Positions 43,366 to 54,099 of a DNA stretch of 64,000 bases are shown here, piece after piece. Position numbers and translations under genes: made by a program. The notes beneath the pieces were generated by a model that saw nothing but the letters and a program-made list of their open reading frames with translations, did no database searches and had not been told where the DNA came from. Position 1 is the stretch's first letter. Every line of letters begins with the position of its first letter. This DNA comes from JBHPGW01 sp042569785 (GTDB lineage: Bacteria; Planctomycetota; Phycisphaerae; Sedimentisphaerales; Anaerobacaceae), in the NCBI GenBank assembly GCA_042569785.1, contig JBHPGW010000002.1:38925-102924 (forward strand), read 5' to 3'.

Positions 43366-44574
43366 TTATACTTTCTCGCGGTTAGCCAGGTATTCGGTCT
43401 TTGGCAGAGTCCCGACCAGCGGCATCGCGTATTTTACAAAAGCCTCTGTTACGCCGTTTCCTTCGGCATTGATGAATTCATCTGGCATTGATTTTGTGTG
43501 TTCAGCGACATTACACAGGTCAGTTCTGAATAATTCGGTCTTGTAGTCATCGCCATCGAGTCTCTTAATAGCTACTGAACCACTTGTTTGTTCCATGGCA
43601 AACTTTACAGCCTGGCGTCCGCACGCACGGGCTTCTTGGGCGTCTATGGACGATTTTAGACCGGCAAAACTTCTCTGCAGATAGCCGAAAGTGTCAGCTC
43701 TGATTCGCTTTGCATTCAATTCACCTTTTACCTGTGTAGCGAGGAAGTCGGCCAGTGCGCCGGTACCGGAAAGCTGAATATTTCCATGAGAATCGGTCTC
43801 GCTGTCTGCAAGGATCTTTTCCGCCCAGGTTTTGCCATCAGTATCACAAATTCCTTCACTGACCGCGACAACACATCTGCCGAGCTTACTGTAAACTGAT
43901 TCTATATCAGTAAGAAACTTTTCTTTGGAAACCGGACGCTCAGGCAGATATACCAGATGTGGGCCATCATCGTCTCTTTGCCTGCCAAGCACAGAAGCGG
44001 CAGTCAAAAAGCCCGCGTGTCTACCCATAATTACGTCGATCTTTATGCCCGGTATAGCACGATTGTCCAGGTCGTCGCCCATCAGTGCGCAGGCCTCGAA
44101 TTTTGCCGCGGTACCGAAGCCCGGACAATGGTCGGTAACAAGCAGATCGTTATCAACTGTTTTGGGGATATGAAAAGCTCTGAGCTCATAGCCAGACTCA
44201 GCAGCCATTGTATTTATGATATGAGCGGTATTGGCAGAATCATTGCCGCCGATATAGAAAAAGTATCGGATGTTTCTCTTTTTGAAAACTTCAAATATCC
44301 TTGCGCAATATTCTTCGTCAGGCTTATCTCTGCTGGAACCGATAGCTGAAGATGGCGACTGTGCGACGAGTTCAAGCTCCTGGGCCGAGAGCTTCTTCAA
44401 ATCGATGAATTCATCCTTAACGATCCCCGATACTGCGTGAGTTGCTCCGTAGAGATTTTCAATTTCAGGGTGCTTGTTAGCCTCTTCGATAACCCCTGCC
44501 AGCGATGCGTTAATTACCCCTGTTGGCCCACCTGATTGACCTACTACAGCGTTTGCTTTCGGTGCATTTGACAT
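43366..44574 (-). CDS. pfp: Pyrophosphate-dependent 6-phosphofructokinase
   Basis: 402 residues from MSNAPKANAV (44574), with GGAG about 12 bases upstream; an in-frame extension to 44640 is unlikely because it would include the promoter. GQSGGPTGVINASL, IGGNDSANT and PKTVDNDLLVTDHCPGFG are PFK motifs. The Asp/Asn pattern (GGND rather than GGDG) and the PKTVDND Lys indicate PPi rather than ATP use. The enzyme interconverts fructose 6-phosphate and fructose 1,6-bisphosphate reversibly. It is convergent with clpX. Confidence 0.88.
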   Translation of the reverse strand: MSNAPKANAVVGQSGGPTGVINASLAGVIEEANKHPEIENLYGATHAVSGIVKDEFIDLKKLSAQELELVAQSPSSAIGSSRDKPDEEYCARIFEVFKKRNIRYFFYIGGNDSANTAHIINTMAAESGYELRAFHIPKTVDNDLLVTDHCPGFGTAAKFEACALMGDDLDNRAIPGIKIDVIMGRHAGFLTAASVLGRQRDDDGPHLVYLPERPVSKEKFLTDIESVYSKLGRCVVAVSEGICDTDGKTWAEKILADSETDSHGNIQLSGTGALADFLATQVKGELNAKRIRADTFGYLQRSFAGLKSSIDAQEARACGRQAVKFAMEQTSGSVAIKRLDGDDYKTELFRTDLCNVAEHTKSMPDEFINAEGNGVTEAFVKYAMPLVGTLPKTEYLANREKV

Positions 44575-44626
44575 TCTTATTGGTTCTCCATAAAAAGTGT
44601 TAGTTTTTGTTGAACTTACGGCAGGT

Positions 44627-44654
44627 ATTATACAGACCATTTTAAAAGAGGCAA
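44627..44654 (-). promoter_or_regulatory. Sigma70-type promoter of the PPi-phosphofructokinase gene
   Basis: On the minus strand TTGCCT (44654-44649), a 16-base spacer and a perfect TATAAT (44632-44627), 53 bases before the chosen ATG and inside the short gap after addA. Confidence 0.55.
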
Positions 44655-44666
44655 GGATAAACTATG

Positions 44667-47600
44667 TCAAACCTGGATTTCGCAGCCAGGCGTCAAAAAG
44701 TACAGCCATTTGCCGATGATCTTCGTTTTTTTGATCGCCGCTGCGGCCTGACCGTAGAGTGCCAGTTGCCTGTGATATATCTCGGCTCGGTGCATGACCT
44801 GCTCAGCGGTTATGCGATCGGTCTTGAAGTCTATCACCATCAGACCGGCAGGCGTCTGAATAAGCATATCGATAATCCCCTGAACAATGACTGTCTCCTG
44901 TGCGTTATCAGCCGGAACACTAAAGGAAAACGGCCATTCACGCCAGGTGGTATTGGCAGGTTCAAAAACGGCCCCGCCTAAATCGCTCTGGAAAAATGCG
45001 ACTATCGATTTCACATCTATCTGCTGGGCAACCGAAGCATCGAACTGGCCGGCAGATAACAGAGCGTCTATAGTCTCTTTAACCAACACCTCTGTTACGG
45101 GGCAACTCAAATCGATTTTCGAGATCACAAGATGACTCGCCGAACCTGCCAATCGGCTGTCAGGTCTCCGCGTAAGATCGCCCGATAGCAGCACCTTAGG
45201 CTTTCGCTCCAACGAGTCAGCATAATTTATTTTCGCGTATTCGTCACTGCTATGTGTCAATTCGGTTACCGACTGCTTAGCTTCAAGCATCGATGCGTTA
45301 CGGAATTTGTATTCCCAGCTCAAAGACTTTTTCAATCGCTCTATCATCGCGGCATTGTTAGTGGGTTGTGACTTTTGCACCTCTTGAGATTTTTTATTGG
45401 ACACTTGCTGCAACTGTTCGCCGCTATGAATTGTAACAGTGAAGAGCTTATCGTCCATCACACCATCTACCATATCCGTTTGCAAAGCCCTATGCAAAAC
45501 CTTTTGATCGCTAAGCCCATAGAGTATCCATTCCAAAGGCCGTTTGCACGATCGTATCTGCCAATCGGGCAGTTTCTTTCCGCCAGCGTAAAAACCGTTC
45601 ATAACAATATCACGACAAAAAATCGTACTTTGCGATGCGGTCAGGATCACCTTGTCAGTTGCGCGAGTCAACGCCACATAAAGAATTCTCATCTCTTCAG
45701 CTAAATTCGTTGTCAGCTTTTCTTCGGCGATAACCTGATGAGCTAATGAACTAAGCTTACTATTCGAGTCGCGGTCGATAACCTTAAGGCCTAAAGTATG
45801 GACAGAATCGGCTAACAACTCCGCCGACGAATCGCTCGTATTAAATTTGCTGTCGAGTTCCGCCAGGAAAACCACCGGAAATTCCAATCCCTTACTCTTA
45901 TGAATACTCATAATGCGTACAGCGTTTTCAGTTGACTTCGCCGGTTCAGCCGAGTTCCAGTCCTGACCGGAATCCTGGAGCTTTTGAACGAACTGGACGA
46001 ATCGAGAAAGCCCCGACAACCGGGTGCCTGCCGCAAAAGTCTCAAACTGGATCGCCCTGTCGTGCAGCTTGAGCAGATTCGCCTTTCGCCATTGACCGTT
46101 CGGCAGCGCCTGGACGAACGACAGTAATGAGCTTTCACTGTACACCCGCCAGATCAGGTCGGCAAGATTACCCCTTCGACCGATAGTTCGCCAGCGACCC
46201 AGTACAGTCAATATTTCACTTAGCTTTGATGACAGTTTCTCATCGGGGCCTTCCTGACAATATTGCATTACAGACTGGTAAAAATTATTATTGCCGCAGA
46301 GTTTTATCTTCGCCAATTCGCTATCGGTAACCTTAAAGAACGGACTTCGCAAAACCGAAGCCAGCTCGATGTCACGCTGCGGATTATCGAGTACCTTCAA
46401 CAAACACAAACAGTCACTGATCTCCGTAGCCTCGAAATAACCAGCCGTCAGTTCACAGTTAACCGGAATAGAAGCGGACCGCAACACCTCGACATAATCA
46501 TTAACTCGCTTAGCCGGCGACCGCATCAGTATTACAATGTCACCATATTCGACGCCGTCATTTTCACTAACTATTTTTTCTATTCTTTCAGCGATCATCA
46601 TAGCCTGTCTCTCACGAGCAGTAAATTTCTGCACCTGATCACTTTGTGAATCATCAAGTATATGCAGTTCCACAGCAGGCCCTTTGCGCACAACCGAAGA
46701 TTCCGGCGGCCGTAATCTAGCAGATTCATCGTAATCTATCATTATCGCACTGAATATTTTATTGACAAAATCAAGAATCGGCTTTTGCGAACGGAAGTTA
46801 GTATTGAGATCGATCCGCAAACCTTGAGATGTGTTTTCAGAGTCACTCGATGCCTTTTTAAGATGATTGCGAAAGATCCCAGGCTCAGCCCCGCGAAAAG
46901 CATAAATACTTTGCTTAATGTCACCGACTACAAAAATATTTCCACCTACTGTCAACCGATCGAGTATTGCCTTTTGGATAGCATTGATATCCTGATACTC
47001 ATCGACGAATATGTGTTTGTATCTTTGCTGAAGCGACAAAGCTGTTTTAGACGGCTGATCCTCATCATCAGTTAAAAGCTTCAACGCGTAATGTTCCAAA
47101 TCGGCAAAATCCAGACAGTTAGCCGCCTGCTTTGCCTGCTGATAGAACTGATCGAACTTTCTAACCAGCTCAGCAAGAAGCCTTGTTTGCAGAGAAACCG
47201 ATGAGCTGAGTTTTTCCAGATACGCAGGATTCAAAACCGCTAACTCCGCCAAATCTGCGAAATTATCAACAGCGTCTTTTATATTATTCTTTATTAAATC
47301 AGCGATCGGCTTCTCAATATCTTTAGGACCGCTAACTCTCGGCTTTTCATACTCTCGTATTATCTGGCTGCACTTATCGAAATCACCAGTTTGCAAAGCT
47401 TTCAAGGCACCCCCGATCGGCTCAACAAAAGCCACCTGAAATTTACCCAGCCACTCACCATTTTCTCCATGCTTTGCATAAAGTTTTTCGCAATGACTTA
47501 ATCTGCCCAATATCCGCTGTAATTTTTCGGCGATGATCTGTTTTTGCCTTTTCCCCAGATCGCCGGCAAAGGGATCAACAGCTTTAGCCAGCAGCACTGT

Positions 47601-48212
47601 CCGCTCGTACCATTTATCGCGTCCGACAAGCCCATCCAAAAAGTTACTCGTCTGTATAATGTTAGCGGCAAAGCCGTCACTAAGCCGAAATCCCCTGCGA
47701 TAGAAAAGCTGTTCCGCCGCCTGCGACAAGTTACTCTGCTGCCACGCCCACTCGATAGTCTTTTCAAGTACTTCGTTCTTCAATAGATTCTGTTCGTCAG
47801 CTTCGATAACCCTAAAAGCAGGATCGAGCCCAAGCTCATAAAAATACTCACTGATCAGACGGTTGCAGAACGCGTGAATGGTACTAATATCAGCAGCCTC
47901 AAGCAGCATGATCTGAGCGCGAAGATGCGGCTCCTTATTTTTTTCAAAAACAGAGGTTAACTGCTTGCCGATCCTCGAACGCATCTCCTCAGCAGCGGCA
48001 TTTGTAAAAGTCATTACCAGTATATTGCGAATGTCCGGGCATATATTTTTGTCTGAAACGATATCTGCGCATCGGCCCGAAAGCACCGCCGTCTTACCGG
48101 TACCCGCCGATGCCGTCACCAAAACGTCACTGCCTCTTGCCGAGATCGCCATCTGCTGCTGCTTTGTCCATTGAATCTTTTTATCAGCCACAGATACCTC
48201 CTGTTTCTTCAA
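44667..48212 (-). CDS. addA: AddA, ATP-dependent helicase/nuclease subunit
   Basis: 1181 residues of the UvrD/RecB type. Helicase motif I is TASAGTGKTAVL (about 32-43), motif II VDEYQDIN, motif III VGDIKQSIYAFRGAEP, and motif VI ILYVALTRATDK. The C-terminal RecB-like nuclease has GIIDMLIQTPAGLMVIDFKTD. With AddB it processes double-strand breaks to Chi-like sites for RecA loading. It overlaps addB by 29 bp, so the two are cotranscribed. Confidence 0.93.
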   Translation of the reverse strand: MKKQEVSVADKKIQWTKQQQMAISARGSDVLVTASAGTGKTAVLSGRCADIVSDKNICPDIRNILVMTFTNAAAEEMRSRIGKQLTSVFEKNKEPHLRAQIMLLEAADISTIHAFCNRLISEYFYELGLDPAFRVIEADEQNLLKNEVLEKTIEWAWQQSNLSQAAEQLFYRRGFRLSDGFAANIIQTSNFLDGLVGRDKWYERTVLLAKAVDPFAGDLGKRQKQIIAEKLQRILGRLSHCEKLYAKHGENGEWLGKFQVAFVEPIGGALKALQTGDFDKCSQIIREYEKPRVSGPKDIEKPIADLIKNNIKDAVDNFADLAELAVLNPAYLEKLSSSVSLQTRLLAELVRKFDQFYQQAKQAANCLDFADLEHYALKLLTDDEDQPSKTALSLQQRYKHIFVDEYQDINAIQKAILDRLTVGGNIFVVGDIKQSIYAFRGAEPGIFRNHLKKASSDSENTSQGLRIDLNTNFRSQKPILDFVNKIFSAIMIDYDESARLRPPESSVVRKGPAVELHILDDSQSDQVQKFTARERQAMMIAERIEKIVSENDGVEYGDIVILMRSPAKRVNDYVEVLRSASIPVNCELTAGYFEATEISDCLCLLKVLDNPQRDIELASVLRSPFFKVTDSELAKIKLCGNNNFYQSVMQYCQEGPDEKLSSKLSEILTVLGRWRTIGRRGNLADLIWRVYSESSLLSFVQALPNGQWRKANLLKLHDRAIQFETFAAGTRLSGLSRFVQFVQKLQDSGQDWNSAEPAKSTENAVRIMSIHKSKGLEFPVVFLAELDSKFNTSDSSAELLADSVHTLGLKVIDRDSNSKLSSLAHQVIAEEKLTTNLAEEMRILYVALTRATDKVILTASQSTIFCRDIVMNGFYAGGKKLPDWQIRSCKRPLEWILYGLSDQKVLHRALQTDMVDGVMDDKLFTVTIHSGEQLQQVSNKKSQEVQKSQPTNNAAMIERLKKSLSWEYKFRNASMLEAKQSVTELTHSSDEYAKINYADSLERKPKVLLSGDLTRRPDSRLAGSASHLVISKIDLSCPVTEVLVKETIDALLSAGQFDASVAQQIDVKSIVAFFQSDLGGAVFEPANTTWREWPFSFSVPADNAQETVIVQGIIDMLIQTPAGLMVIDFKTDRITAEQVMHRAEIYHRQLALYGQAAAAIKKTKIIGKWLYFLTPGCEIQV

Positions 48213-51200
48213 GAACCTGCGACTTCGACGGTGTCTGCAAGGTATTATAGCTGTTGATCTGCCAGTCGAATCGGCAAAGCGACTTATATTTGCACCAGCC
48301 GCAAGGCGATTCGCTGCCGAGTCTGTAAGGTGTGATTTCGATTTTTCCGGAAACGATGTCGCCGACCAGTTCTATTATTTTACCTTTAGCGAATTCGAGC
48401 ATCTTATCAAAATCGCACCGCCTTAACGCTCCGCTTCTGTTGTAATATCCATACTGCTTGTCTTTGGTGGAGATGGAAAAGTTATAGTATCTACTCGATC
48501 CAGATGTTAGAGACCCGTCAAGATGTTGACTAAACCCGCCATCGAATATACCTTTAGCTTTATAACCGTAACTCCCCTCTTTCTTCGCTAATTCAGAGAG
48601 TGTGGCAGCGGTAATATTACTTTCGACCTGGATATAAAAAGCACCGACTATCTTCATACCCTGGGTCATCGCAAGCATATAGATCGGCAACTGCAAATCC
48701 AGACCATTGAAAAACTTACTCCAACTGAATCGCTTTTCCGTCCTCTTATAATCAAAAACGATCGCTACATCTTCGCCGTCGATCTTAGCTGTGTCGACCC
48801 TGTCCACCTTGCCGGTCAGATAAAGCTTATGACCATCGGCAAGGGCAAGCTCAAACTCGCCGGACTGCCCGAAAGAAACCTCCGAAAGTTTAGGCCGAAA
48901 ACTGCCTGCCCGTATACTCTGGCCATGATCAGTAACAAAATCCTGCAATATCTGATTAGCTGAGTTGATCAAAAAAGCATTGTGCAGACTATGACTTTTG
49001 AAATTAGCAATGAAAGAATCACCTTTGAGTATTTTAGAAATTTCTTCGTTGAGCAGCTCAGTTAATCTTTCATCGGCAAGGCCCGCCCAATCGAGCTTTT
49101 CCGAATTTAGCCTTTTCAAAAACGCATCCAAAACATTATGGTAAAAACTGCCGATATCCAAAGGCTCGAATTTAAACTCATCCCGTTCTTTCAAGCCCAG
49201 TATGTACCGAGCGAAATATTGGTAGGGACACGCCGCAAAACTGCTTAATTTTGTTGCAGAGCTTTTTATCCTCTCACCGACAAGCTCTTTTACTACCGCC
49301 CCATTGAGCCTGGCATGATTGTCATAACCAACCGCCCAAAGAGCATCTCTGCCCACCCGGCCAAGCTTCTCATCACAGCACAACTCATCGAGCAAATCGC
49401 AACTTATCTTTCCCGATTGAGACCCCTCATCTTTACCAAGTTCGGCGCACAAAATATCAGCCAATTCATTTTCATTGCAGATACCCTGTAAACTTCCCTG
49501 TCCATCGCTTACGGTTTCCTCATCCAGATCGTCAAACAGTAACGCCAGCGTATCTATAAATGGCGAACGAACCGTTGGAGAAGCCTTACCGTCAGTAGCA
49601 GGATAGCTGACATAAAGCAACTGCGACGGCCTGGTAAAAGCGATGTAAGCTAAATATTGACGTTCGATAAGACTCTCTACCGCCCCGGGTGCCAGTGCGA
49701 ATTCATTCGATTCCGCCGCCTCACGGTCATAATCGCTTAGCAGTGAATTCTGACTCAGCAACGCCGGGAACTGCTTTTGAGTAGCGCCCGTCAGGAACAC
49801 CGCTTTGAGATCCGGATGGCGACTTCGCTCGATAGAGCCGACAAGAACCTGGTCGAGTCTCGGCGGAATAAAAGCCATCGTCATTTGAGAAAACGCTGAA
49901 TTGATAACCGCCATAAAATCCGTAGCGTTCATTTGGGAATCGCCGAAGACCTCGACAAATTCATCGAAAACGCTGGCCAGCTTATCGAAAAACTGCTGAT
50001 GCTCGTCGACAGCGGTGTAGTCTTTTTGCTTGCTGGCTGTCTCGATCCAGTTTTGGATCGTTTTACTTATGCCCAGTTCGTCAAGGAAACCATAAATCGC
50101 TTTCGTAAATTCTGCCGCGGTAATTTTTTTTTGCATCTGCCCTGCACAGCCTAACTTCCCCTGCAATTCCAGCAGAACCCCAAGAACATCTGTCCTTATC
50201 TTATTTATCTTTGCCTGATCGAATTGCCCCTGGCCAGACCCTGCGAATCGCCAGTCACTTTTTTTCTGCCAATCGTCACCTTTAACGCCAAAAGCCAGAC
50301 AGTAATTTTCCAACAGATCGATATCGCCCCGTTCTATCGGCACAAGATCGCTCTTTAGATACCCAAAAATATCAGCATGCGAAAAACCGTTTATCACCAA
50401 CTGCAGCGCCGATGACAGCATAGCAACCGCCGGATGCTGATCGAGCGTTTTGGGCTTGTCGATAAAAAACGGAATATCGTAATCGTCGAAACATGCCTTT
50501 ATATAGTGACGACAACTTTCGATATCCGACGCGATAACCGCAATGTCACGAAAGCGAAATCCCTTTTGCTTAACTAATCGTAAAATCTCCTTAGCGATAA
50601 AACCAATTTCGCTTCGACTGCTCGCAGCAGAAATAATACGCACCGATTCACCGACTGAGATTTTGTCACTGCTACGATCAAATAAATTACGCTCAATATG
50701 CGACAAGGCCTTAGATTTACAAAATCGTAAAGGCTTTTTTAAAACTACAGGCTCTGCCAGTTCGAGTCTGCATTTTTTTACTCTATCAAGCAATTCAGCA
50801 TACGTCTGCTCGGTCGGGCTGAACATACCGAACTTATCGATGGTTTTGTCAGGATCCAGACAAAACGCGATCTGAGTTTCGCTGGCCGTCTTTAATAATT
50901 CTGTTAGCATCGCCATCTCCGCTGTTGTAAAACCGGCAAACCCATCGACCCACAACTGGGCATCTTTTATAAAATCAGCATTGGCGATTAGCTGCCTCGA
51001 CTCGATCATCTCAATATCCGGATCGACGAATTTACCTTCGATTGACTTTAGATACTCGGCAAGGACCAGCGCGATATCGGCAAATTTCATCGCGGTCAAT
51101 TTATTGTTCTCGTCTTTTTCCAATTCGACCAGCAGCTGCTCAATATCCTCAGGCCGTTTGTCGTAACGGTGAAGTTCAACAATTGTATCAGCTATTCGCC

Positions 51201-51561
51201 CAGCCAGTCCATGCGAATCGGCGGAAGATCCCAAAAGCTGTAATTGGTTTTTATTATCCCGCAGGATGCGATGAACGACCATCTGCTGCCCAATTCGCGA
51301 TATTGCCGGCCTAACCGAATTTTTCCCAGACAGCAAAAAACCAAGCCGATCGAAAGAAACAACATTGAGCCTGCTGAAACCAGCGATATTTTCATGAGAA
51401 AGAATGGCCCGTTCTGCCTGGTAAGTCGCCTGCTCAGGAACAAGCAAAAGTAATGGCCGATCATCCGAACTGTCAGATAGAGCCTTAACTATCCTTTCAA
51501 TGCAAAGGGAAGTCTTACCCGTACCACTTCTGCCAAGAACAAACTGAACCGCCATATCCAA
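48184..51561 (-). CDS. addB: AddB, ATP-dependent helicase/nuclease subunit
   Basis: 1125 residues. It has the N-terminal P-loop LGRSGTGKTSL, a long helicase-like middle and the C-terminal nuclease with GKVDRVD and VFDYKRTEKRFSW. The 4Fe-4S cluster ligands are seen as FAACPYQYFARYIL and SPCGWCKYKSLCRFD. Both nuclease motifs look intact, so this is a two-nuclease AddAB rather than a RecBCD. It precedes addA with a 29-bp overlap; mltA is divergent from it. Confidence 0.9.
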   Translation of the reverse strand: MDMAVQFVLGRSGTGKTSLCIERIVKALSDSSDDRPLLLLVPEQATYQAERAILSHENIAGFSRLNVVSFDRLGFLLSGKNSVRPAISRIGQQMVVHRILRDNKNQLQLLGSSADSHGLAGRIADTIVELHRYDKRPEDIEQLLVELEKDENNKLTAMKFADIALVLAEYLKSIEGKFVDPDIEMIESRQLIANADFIKDAQLWVDGFAGFTTAEMAMLTELLKTASETQIAFCLDPDKTIDKFGMFSPTEQTYAELLDRVKKCRLELAEPVVLKKPLRFCKSKALSHIERNLFDRSSDKISVGESVRIISAASSRSEIGFIAKEILRLVKQKGFRFRDIAVIASDIESCRHYIKACFDDYDIPFFIDKPKTLDQHPAVAMLSSALQLVINGFSHADIFGYLKSDLVPIERGDIDLLENYCLAFGVKGDDWQKKSDWRFAGSGQGQFDQAKINKIRTDVLGVLLELQGKLGCAGQMQKKITAAEFTKAIYGFLDELGISKTIQNWIETASKQKDYTAVDEHQQFFDKLASVFDEFVEVFGDSQMNATDFMAVINSAFSQMTMAFIPPRLDQVLVGSIERSRHPDLKAVFLTGATQKQFPALLSQNSLLSDYDREAAESNEFALAPGAVESLIERQYLAYIAFTRPSQLLYVSYPATDGKASPTVRSPFIDTLALLFDDLDEETVSDGQGSLQGICNENELADILCAELGKDEGSQSGKISCDLLDELCCDEKLGRVGRDALWAVGYDNHARLNGAVVKELVGERIKSSATKLSSFAACPYQYFARYILGLKERDEFKFEPLDIGSFYHNVLDAFLKRLNSEKLDWAGLADERLTELLNEEISKILKGDSFIANFKSHSLHNAFLINSANQILQDFVTDHGQSIRAGSFRPKLSEVSFGQSGEFELALADGHKLYLTGKVDRVDTAKIDGEDVAIVFDYKRTEKRFSWSKFFNGLDLQLPIYMLAMTQGMKIVGAFYIQVESNITAATLSELAKKEGSYGYKAKGIFDGGFSQHLDGSLTSGSSRYYNFSISTKDKQYGYYNRSGALRRCDFDKMLEFAKGKIIELVGDIVSGKIEITPYRLGSESPCGWCKYKSLCRFDWQINSYNTLQTPSKSQVLEETGGICG

Positions 51562-51723
51562 TATCCTATTACTAAATTAACAACCGCCGGATACTTTTCT
51601 ACCACAATAGGCCCACTTTTTCAAACTTTTGTGCTTTTCACTGGAAATCAACCCCAATTTAAAATATACCTTTAACAATAGAACCATAGAGGTTGTTTTG
51701 ATAATTCAGGAGTCCGATCTAAA

Positions 51724-52917
51724 ATGAGAAACAAAATCTTACTTTTGCTGCTACTGGCTTTTTTTCTTCTAACTCTCACAAGCTGCAGAACCACACCTGT
51801 GCCCGTCGAGCTGGCATATAACAAGCCTTTACCCCCGGGCCAATTCGCACTTAAAAAAATAACCGATCCGGTAATGATACCGAATTTCACCGCCGCCGGC
51901 ATGAACCGCAAAGATTTGAAAACTGCGGTAGATAAAAGCTTAAATTATCTGAGCAAACCATCAAGCCGAGCTTTTTTCCCTTCGGGCCAGATCACCTATG
52001 CACGCACGGTGATGAGTCTATTGGCATTTTCCGAACTGCTCGATAGTAACCTAACCGCCGGCCAACTAAATGCCGCTATACGAGAAAAGTTTGATGTCTA
52101 TATGTCCGTCGGTTGTGACGACAGCGGAACCGTCCTGTTTACCGGCTATTACACACCCATCTTCGACGGCTCATTCACTCGCAGTGAAAATTTCCAATAC
52201 CCCCTATACAAACAGCCCAAAGACCTCGTTAAAACCGATGACGGCAAAATTCTCGGTCGCCGAACTACTACTGGAAGAATCACTAAATACCCTTCCAGAG
52301 CCGCCATTGAAGATGCCGACATGTTACAGGGCAACGAATTGATCTGGCTGACGGACCCCTTCGAAGCATACATAGCCCACGTCCAGGGCTCAGCAAAAAT
52401 CAAAACCCCAGATGGAAATCTTATCGGCTTAGGCTATGCCGCAAACAATGGACACGAATACAGAGGCATTTCCAAAGTAATGCTTCGAGATGGTGCAATA
52501 ACCCCCCAACAGATGAGCCTGGCTGCAATGATCGATTACTTCAAACAGCACATCGACCAGGTCGCCAGATACACACGCCGTAACCCAAGATTTGTCTTTT
52601 TCAAAACCCAGCAAGGTCCGCCGAGAGGCAGTCTAAACGAGCCTGTAACAAAGATGCGAACTATCGCCACGGACAAATCGATCTTCCCAAGAGCAGCTTT
52701 GACATTTATACAAACCTATGTCCCCCAGTCAGATGGCCAGACGATCACACATCAGATTTACAGTGGTTTCGCGCTCGACCAGGATACCGGCGGAGCCATC
52801 CGAGCACCGGGACGATGTGACATATATATGGGTAAAGGTGACCTGGCTGGTAAACTGGCCGGACAAACATACAGAGAAGGAAGACTCTATTACCTGTTCC
52901 TAAAATCCAAACGTTGA
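51724..52917 (+). CDS. mltA: MltA, membrane-bound lytic murein transglycosylase A
   Basis: 397 residues with a lipobox at Cys21 (LTLTSC). FTGYYTPIFDGSFTRSENFQYPLY is the MltA domain signature, YPSRAAIE and FEAYIAHVQGSAKI follow, and the C-terminal 3D domain has YSGFALDQDTGGAIRAPGRCDIYMG carrying the catalytic Asp. It cleaves the glycan backbone of peptidoglycan to 1,6-anhydroMurNAc. Its presence supports a peptidoglycan-containing wall with a lipoprotein-carrying outer membrane. AGGAG lies about 11 bases before the ATG. Confidence 0.93.
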   Translation: MRNKILLLLLLAFFLLTLTSCRTTPVPVELAYNKPLPPGQFALKKITDPVMIPNFTAAGMNRKDLKTAVDKSLNYLSKPSSRAFFPSGQITYARTVMSLLAFSELLDSNLTAGQLNAAIREKFDVYMSVGCDDSGTVLFTGYYTPIFDGSFTRSENFQYPLYKQPKDLVKTDDGKILGRRTTTGRITKYPSRAAIEDADMLQGNELIWLTDPFEAYIAHVQGSAKIKTPDGNLIGLGYAANNGHEYRGISKVMLRDGAITPQQMSLAAMIDYFKQHIDQVARYTRRNPRFVFFKTQQGPPRGSLNEPVTKMRTIATDKSIFPRAALTFIQTYVPQSDGQTITHQIYSGFALDQDTGGAIRAPGRCDIYMGKGDLAGKLAGQTYREGRLYYLFLKSKR

Positions 52918-52921
52918 TAAC

Positions 52922-54088
52922 TTAACCACGGCTGAAACGCTTCGCCAGACAGACTACAAACAACGCCATCAAAAACCCACCTACTACTGCTTCACTCATC
53001 GCAACTACTCGGCACAAAGTATCCGGAGTTGGATAAAGATCGCCATACCCAAGCGTTGTAAAGGTTATCATACTGAAATAAAGCCCCTGTAAAAATGAAG
53101 TATCGGTAACCAGGCCCTGTTCCCTGTAAATAAGCCAACCCGGCTGGGAATAATAGAAAAATGCACAAACGACAATAACCAGCGCACTTGCCGCCAATAC
53201 TCTTGTAGGCCTTTCGCCGTAACCGAAAAGGAACCTGCCGAAAATCAGTTCAGGCAGCAATCGCAATCCAAAGACCCAGCGAACTATTTTCCGCAAAAAA
53301 GAAAGCGAATCATAAGGCATTACCCCTCTGAGTTTGCCCCAAAGCCTTGAGCAGCGTTCGTTATAAAAATATTGGCCGGCAAGCTGATAATATCCAGCCT
53401 CCTGCGCCGATTGTTTGGCGAAACGCCAAAAACTTTCATCCTCACCATACTTATGACGGGCAAAATGGATACGCTCACATGCGGGAACCGCTCTGCTCGA
53501 TGAATAAACACCGCTAAAATCGGTCGGACCCAAAAATTTATCCGCTGAGAAATTCGCACCCTTGACGAAATGAGTATTGGTAAATCTCGCCGCCGATTCA
53601 AAAACACAGGCGCCGCAGAGAAAATAACCGTTAAAAGCAACCGTCCTGAACTTCGCCTCTTTTTTTATCACAGCGTTTTTAAACGTCGTCACACCATTAA
53701 ACGTACAGCCATCAAAACTGGCTATACCCTCGAATACGGCGTTTCTAAAACGACTCTGTGCATTGAATACCGAACTGTTGAACACCACGTTACGCCCAAA
53801 ATTGACACTTAGGCTGTCAGGTTCCGACCAAGGAGCTGAAAAAACAACGTTTTCTTCAAATGTACATTTATCAAAAACTATCGTTTGCCCAAGTGACACT
53901 TGCTTGATATCTTTCTCTTGGCGGACTACCAGTTTTTCCGTTGCAAATTTCTCCTGCTCATCGAAGAGCCTGTTAATGTCAAGCACACCCGTAATAAAGC
54001 ATTGGCTCAATTGAATATCTTCGCCGTCGGCAAGCGACTGAAGCAGTTGGCTTGCGGTGATATTTTGTTTTTCTCGCTGAAGTGTCAT
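52922..54088 (-). CDS. Pentapeptide-repeat protein fused to a two-helix potassium-channel domain
   Basis: 388 residues. About 65-200 contain repeated F-centred beta-helix units (VVFNSSVFNAQSRFRNAVFEGIASFDGCTF), a pentapeptide-type right-handed helix. About 290-385 contain two membrane helices flanking a P-loop with the selectivity filter TTLGYGD, the Ion_trans_2 (2TM potassium channel) signature. The beta-helix region would sit in the cytoplasm as a sensor or scaffold. The combination is known but uncommon. It is convergent with mltA, with only four bases between stops. Confidence 0.8.
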   Translation of the reverse strand: MTLQREKQNITASQLLQSLADGEDIQLSQCFITGVLDINRLFDEQEKFATEKLVVRQEKDIKQVSLGQTIVFDKCTFEENVVFSAPWSEPDSLSVNFGRNVVFNSSVFNAQSRFRNAVFEGIASFDGCTFNGVTTFKNAVIKKEAKFRTVAFNGYFLCGACVFESAARFTNTHFVKGANFSADKFLGPTDFSGVYSSSRAVPACERIHFARHKYGEDESFWRFAKQSAQEAGYYQLAGQYFYNERCSRLWGKLRGVMPYDSLSFLRKIVRWVFGLRLLPELIFGRFLFGYGERPTRVLAASALVIVVCAFFYYSQPGWLIYREQGLVTDTSFLQGLYFSMITFTTLGYGDLYPTPDTLCRVVAMSEAVVGGFLMALFVVCLAKRFSRG

Positions 54089-54099
54089 CTAACCTCAAT

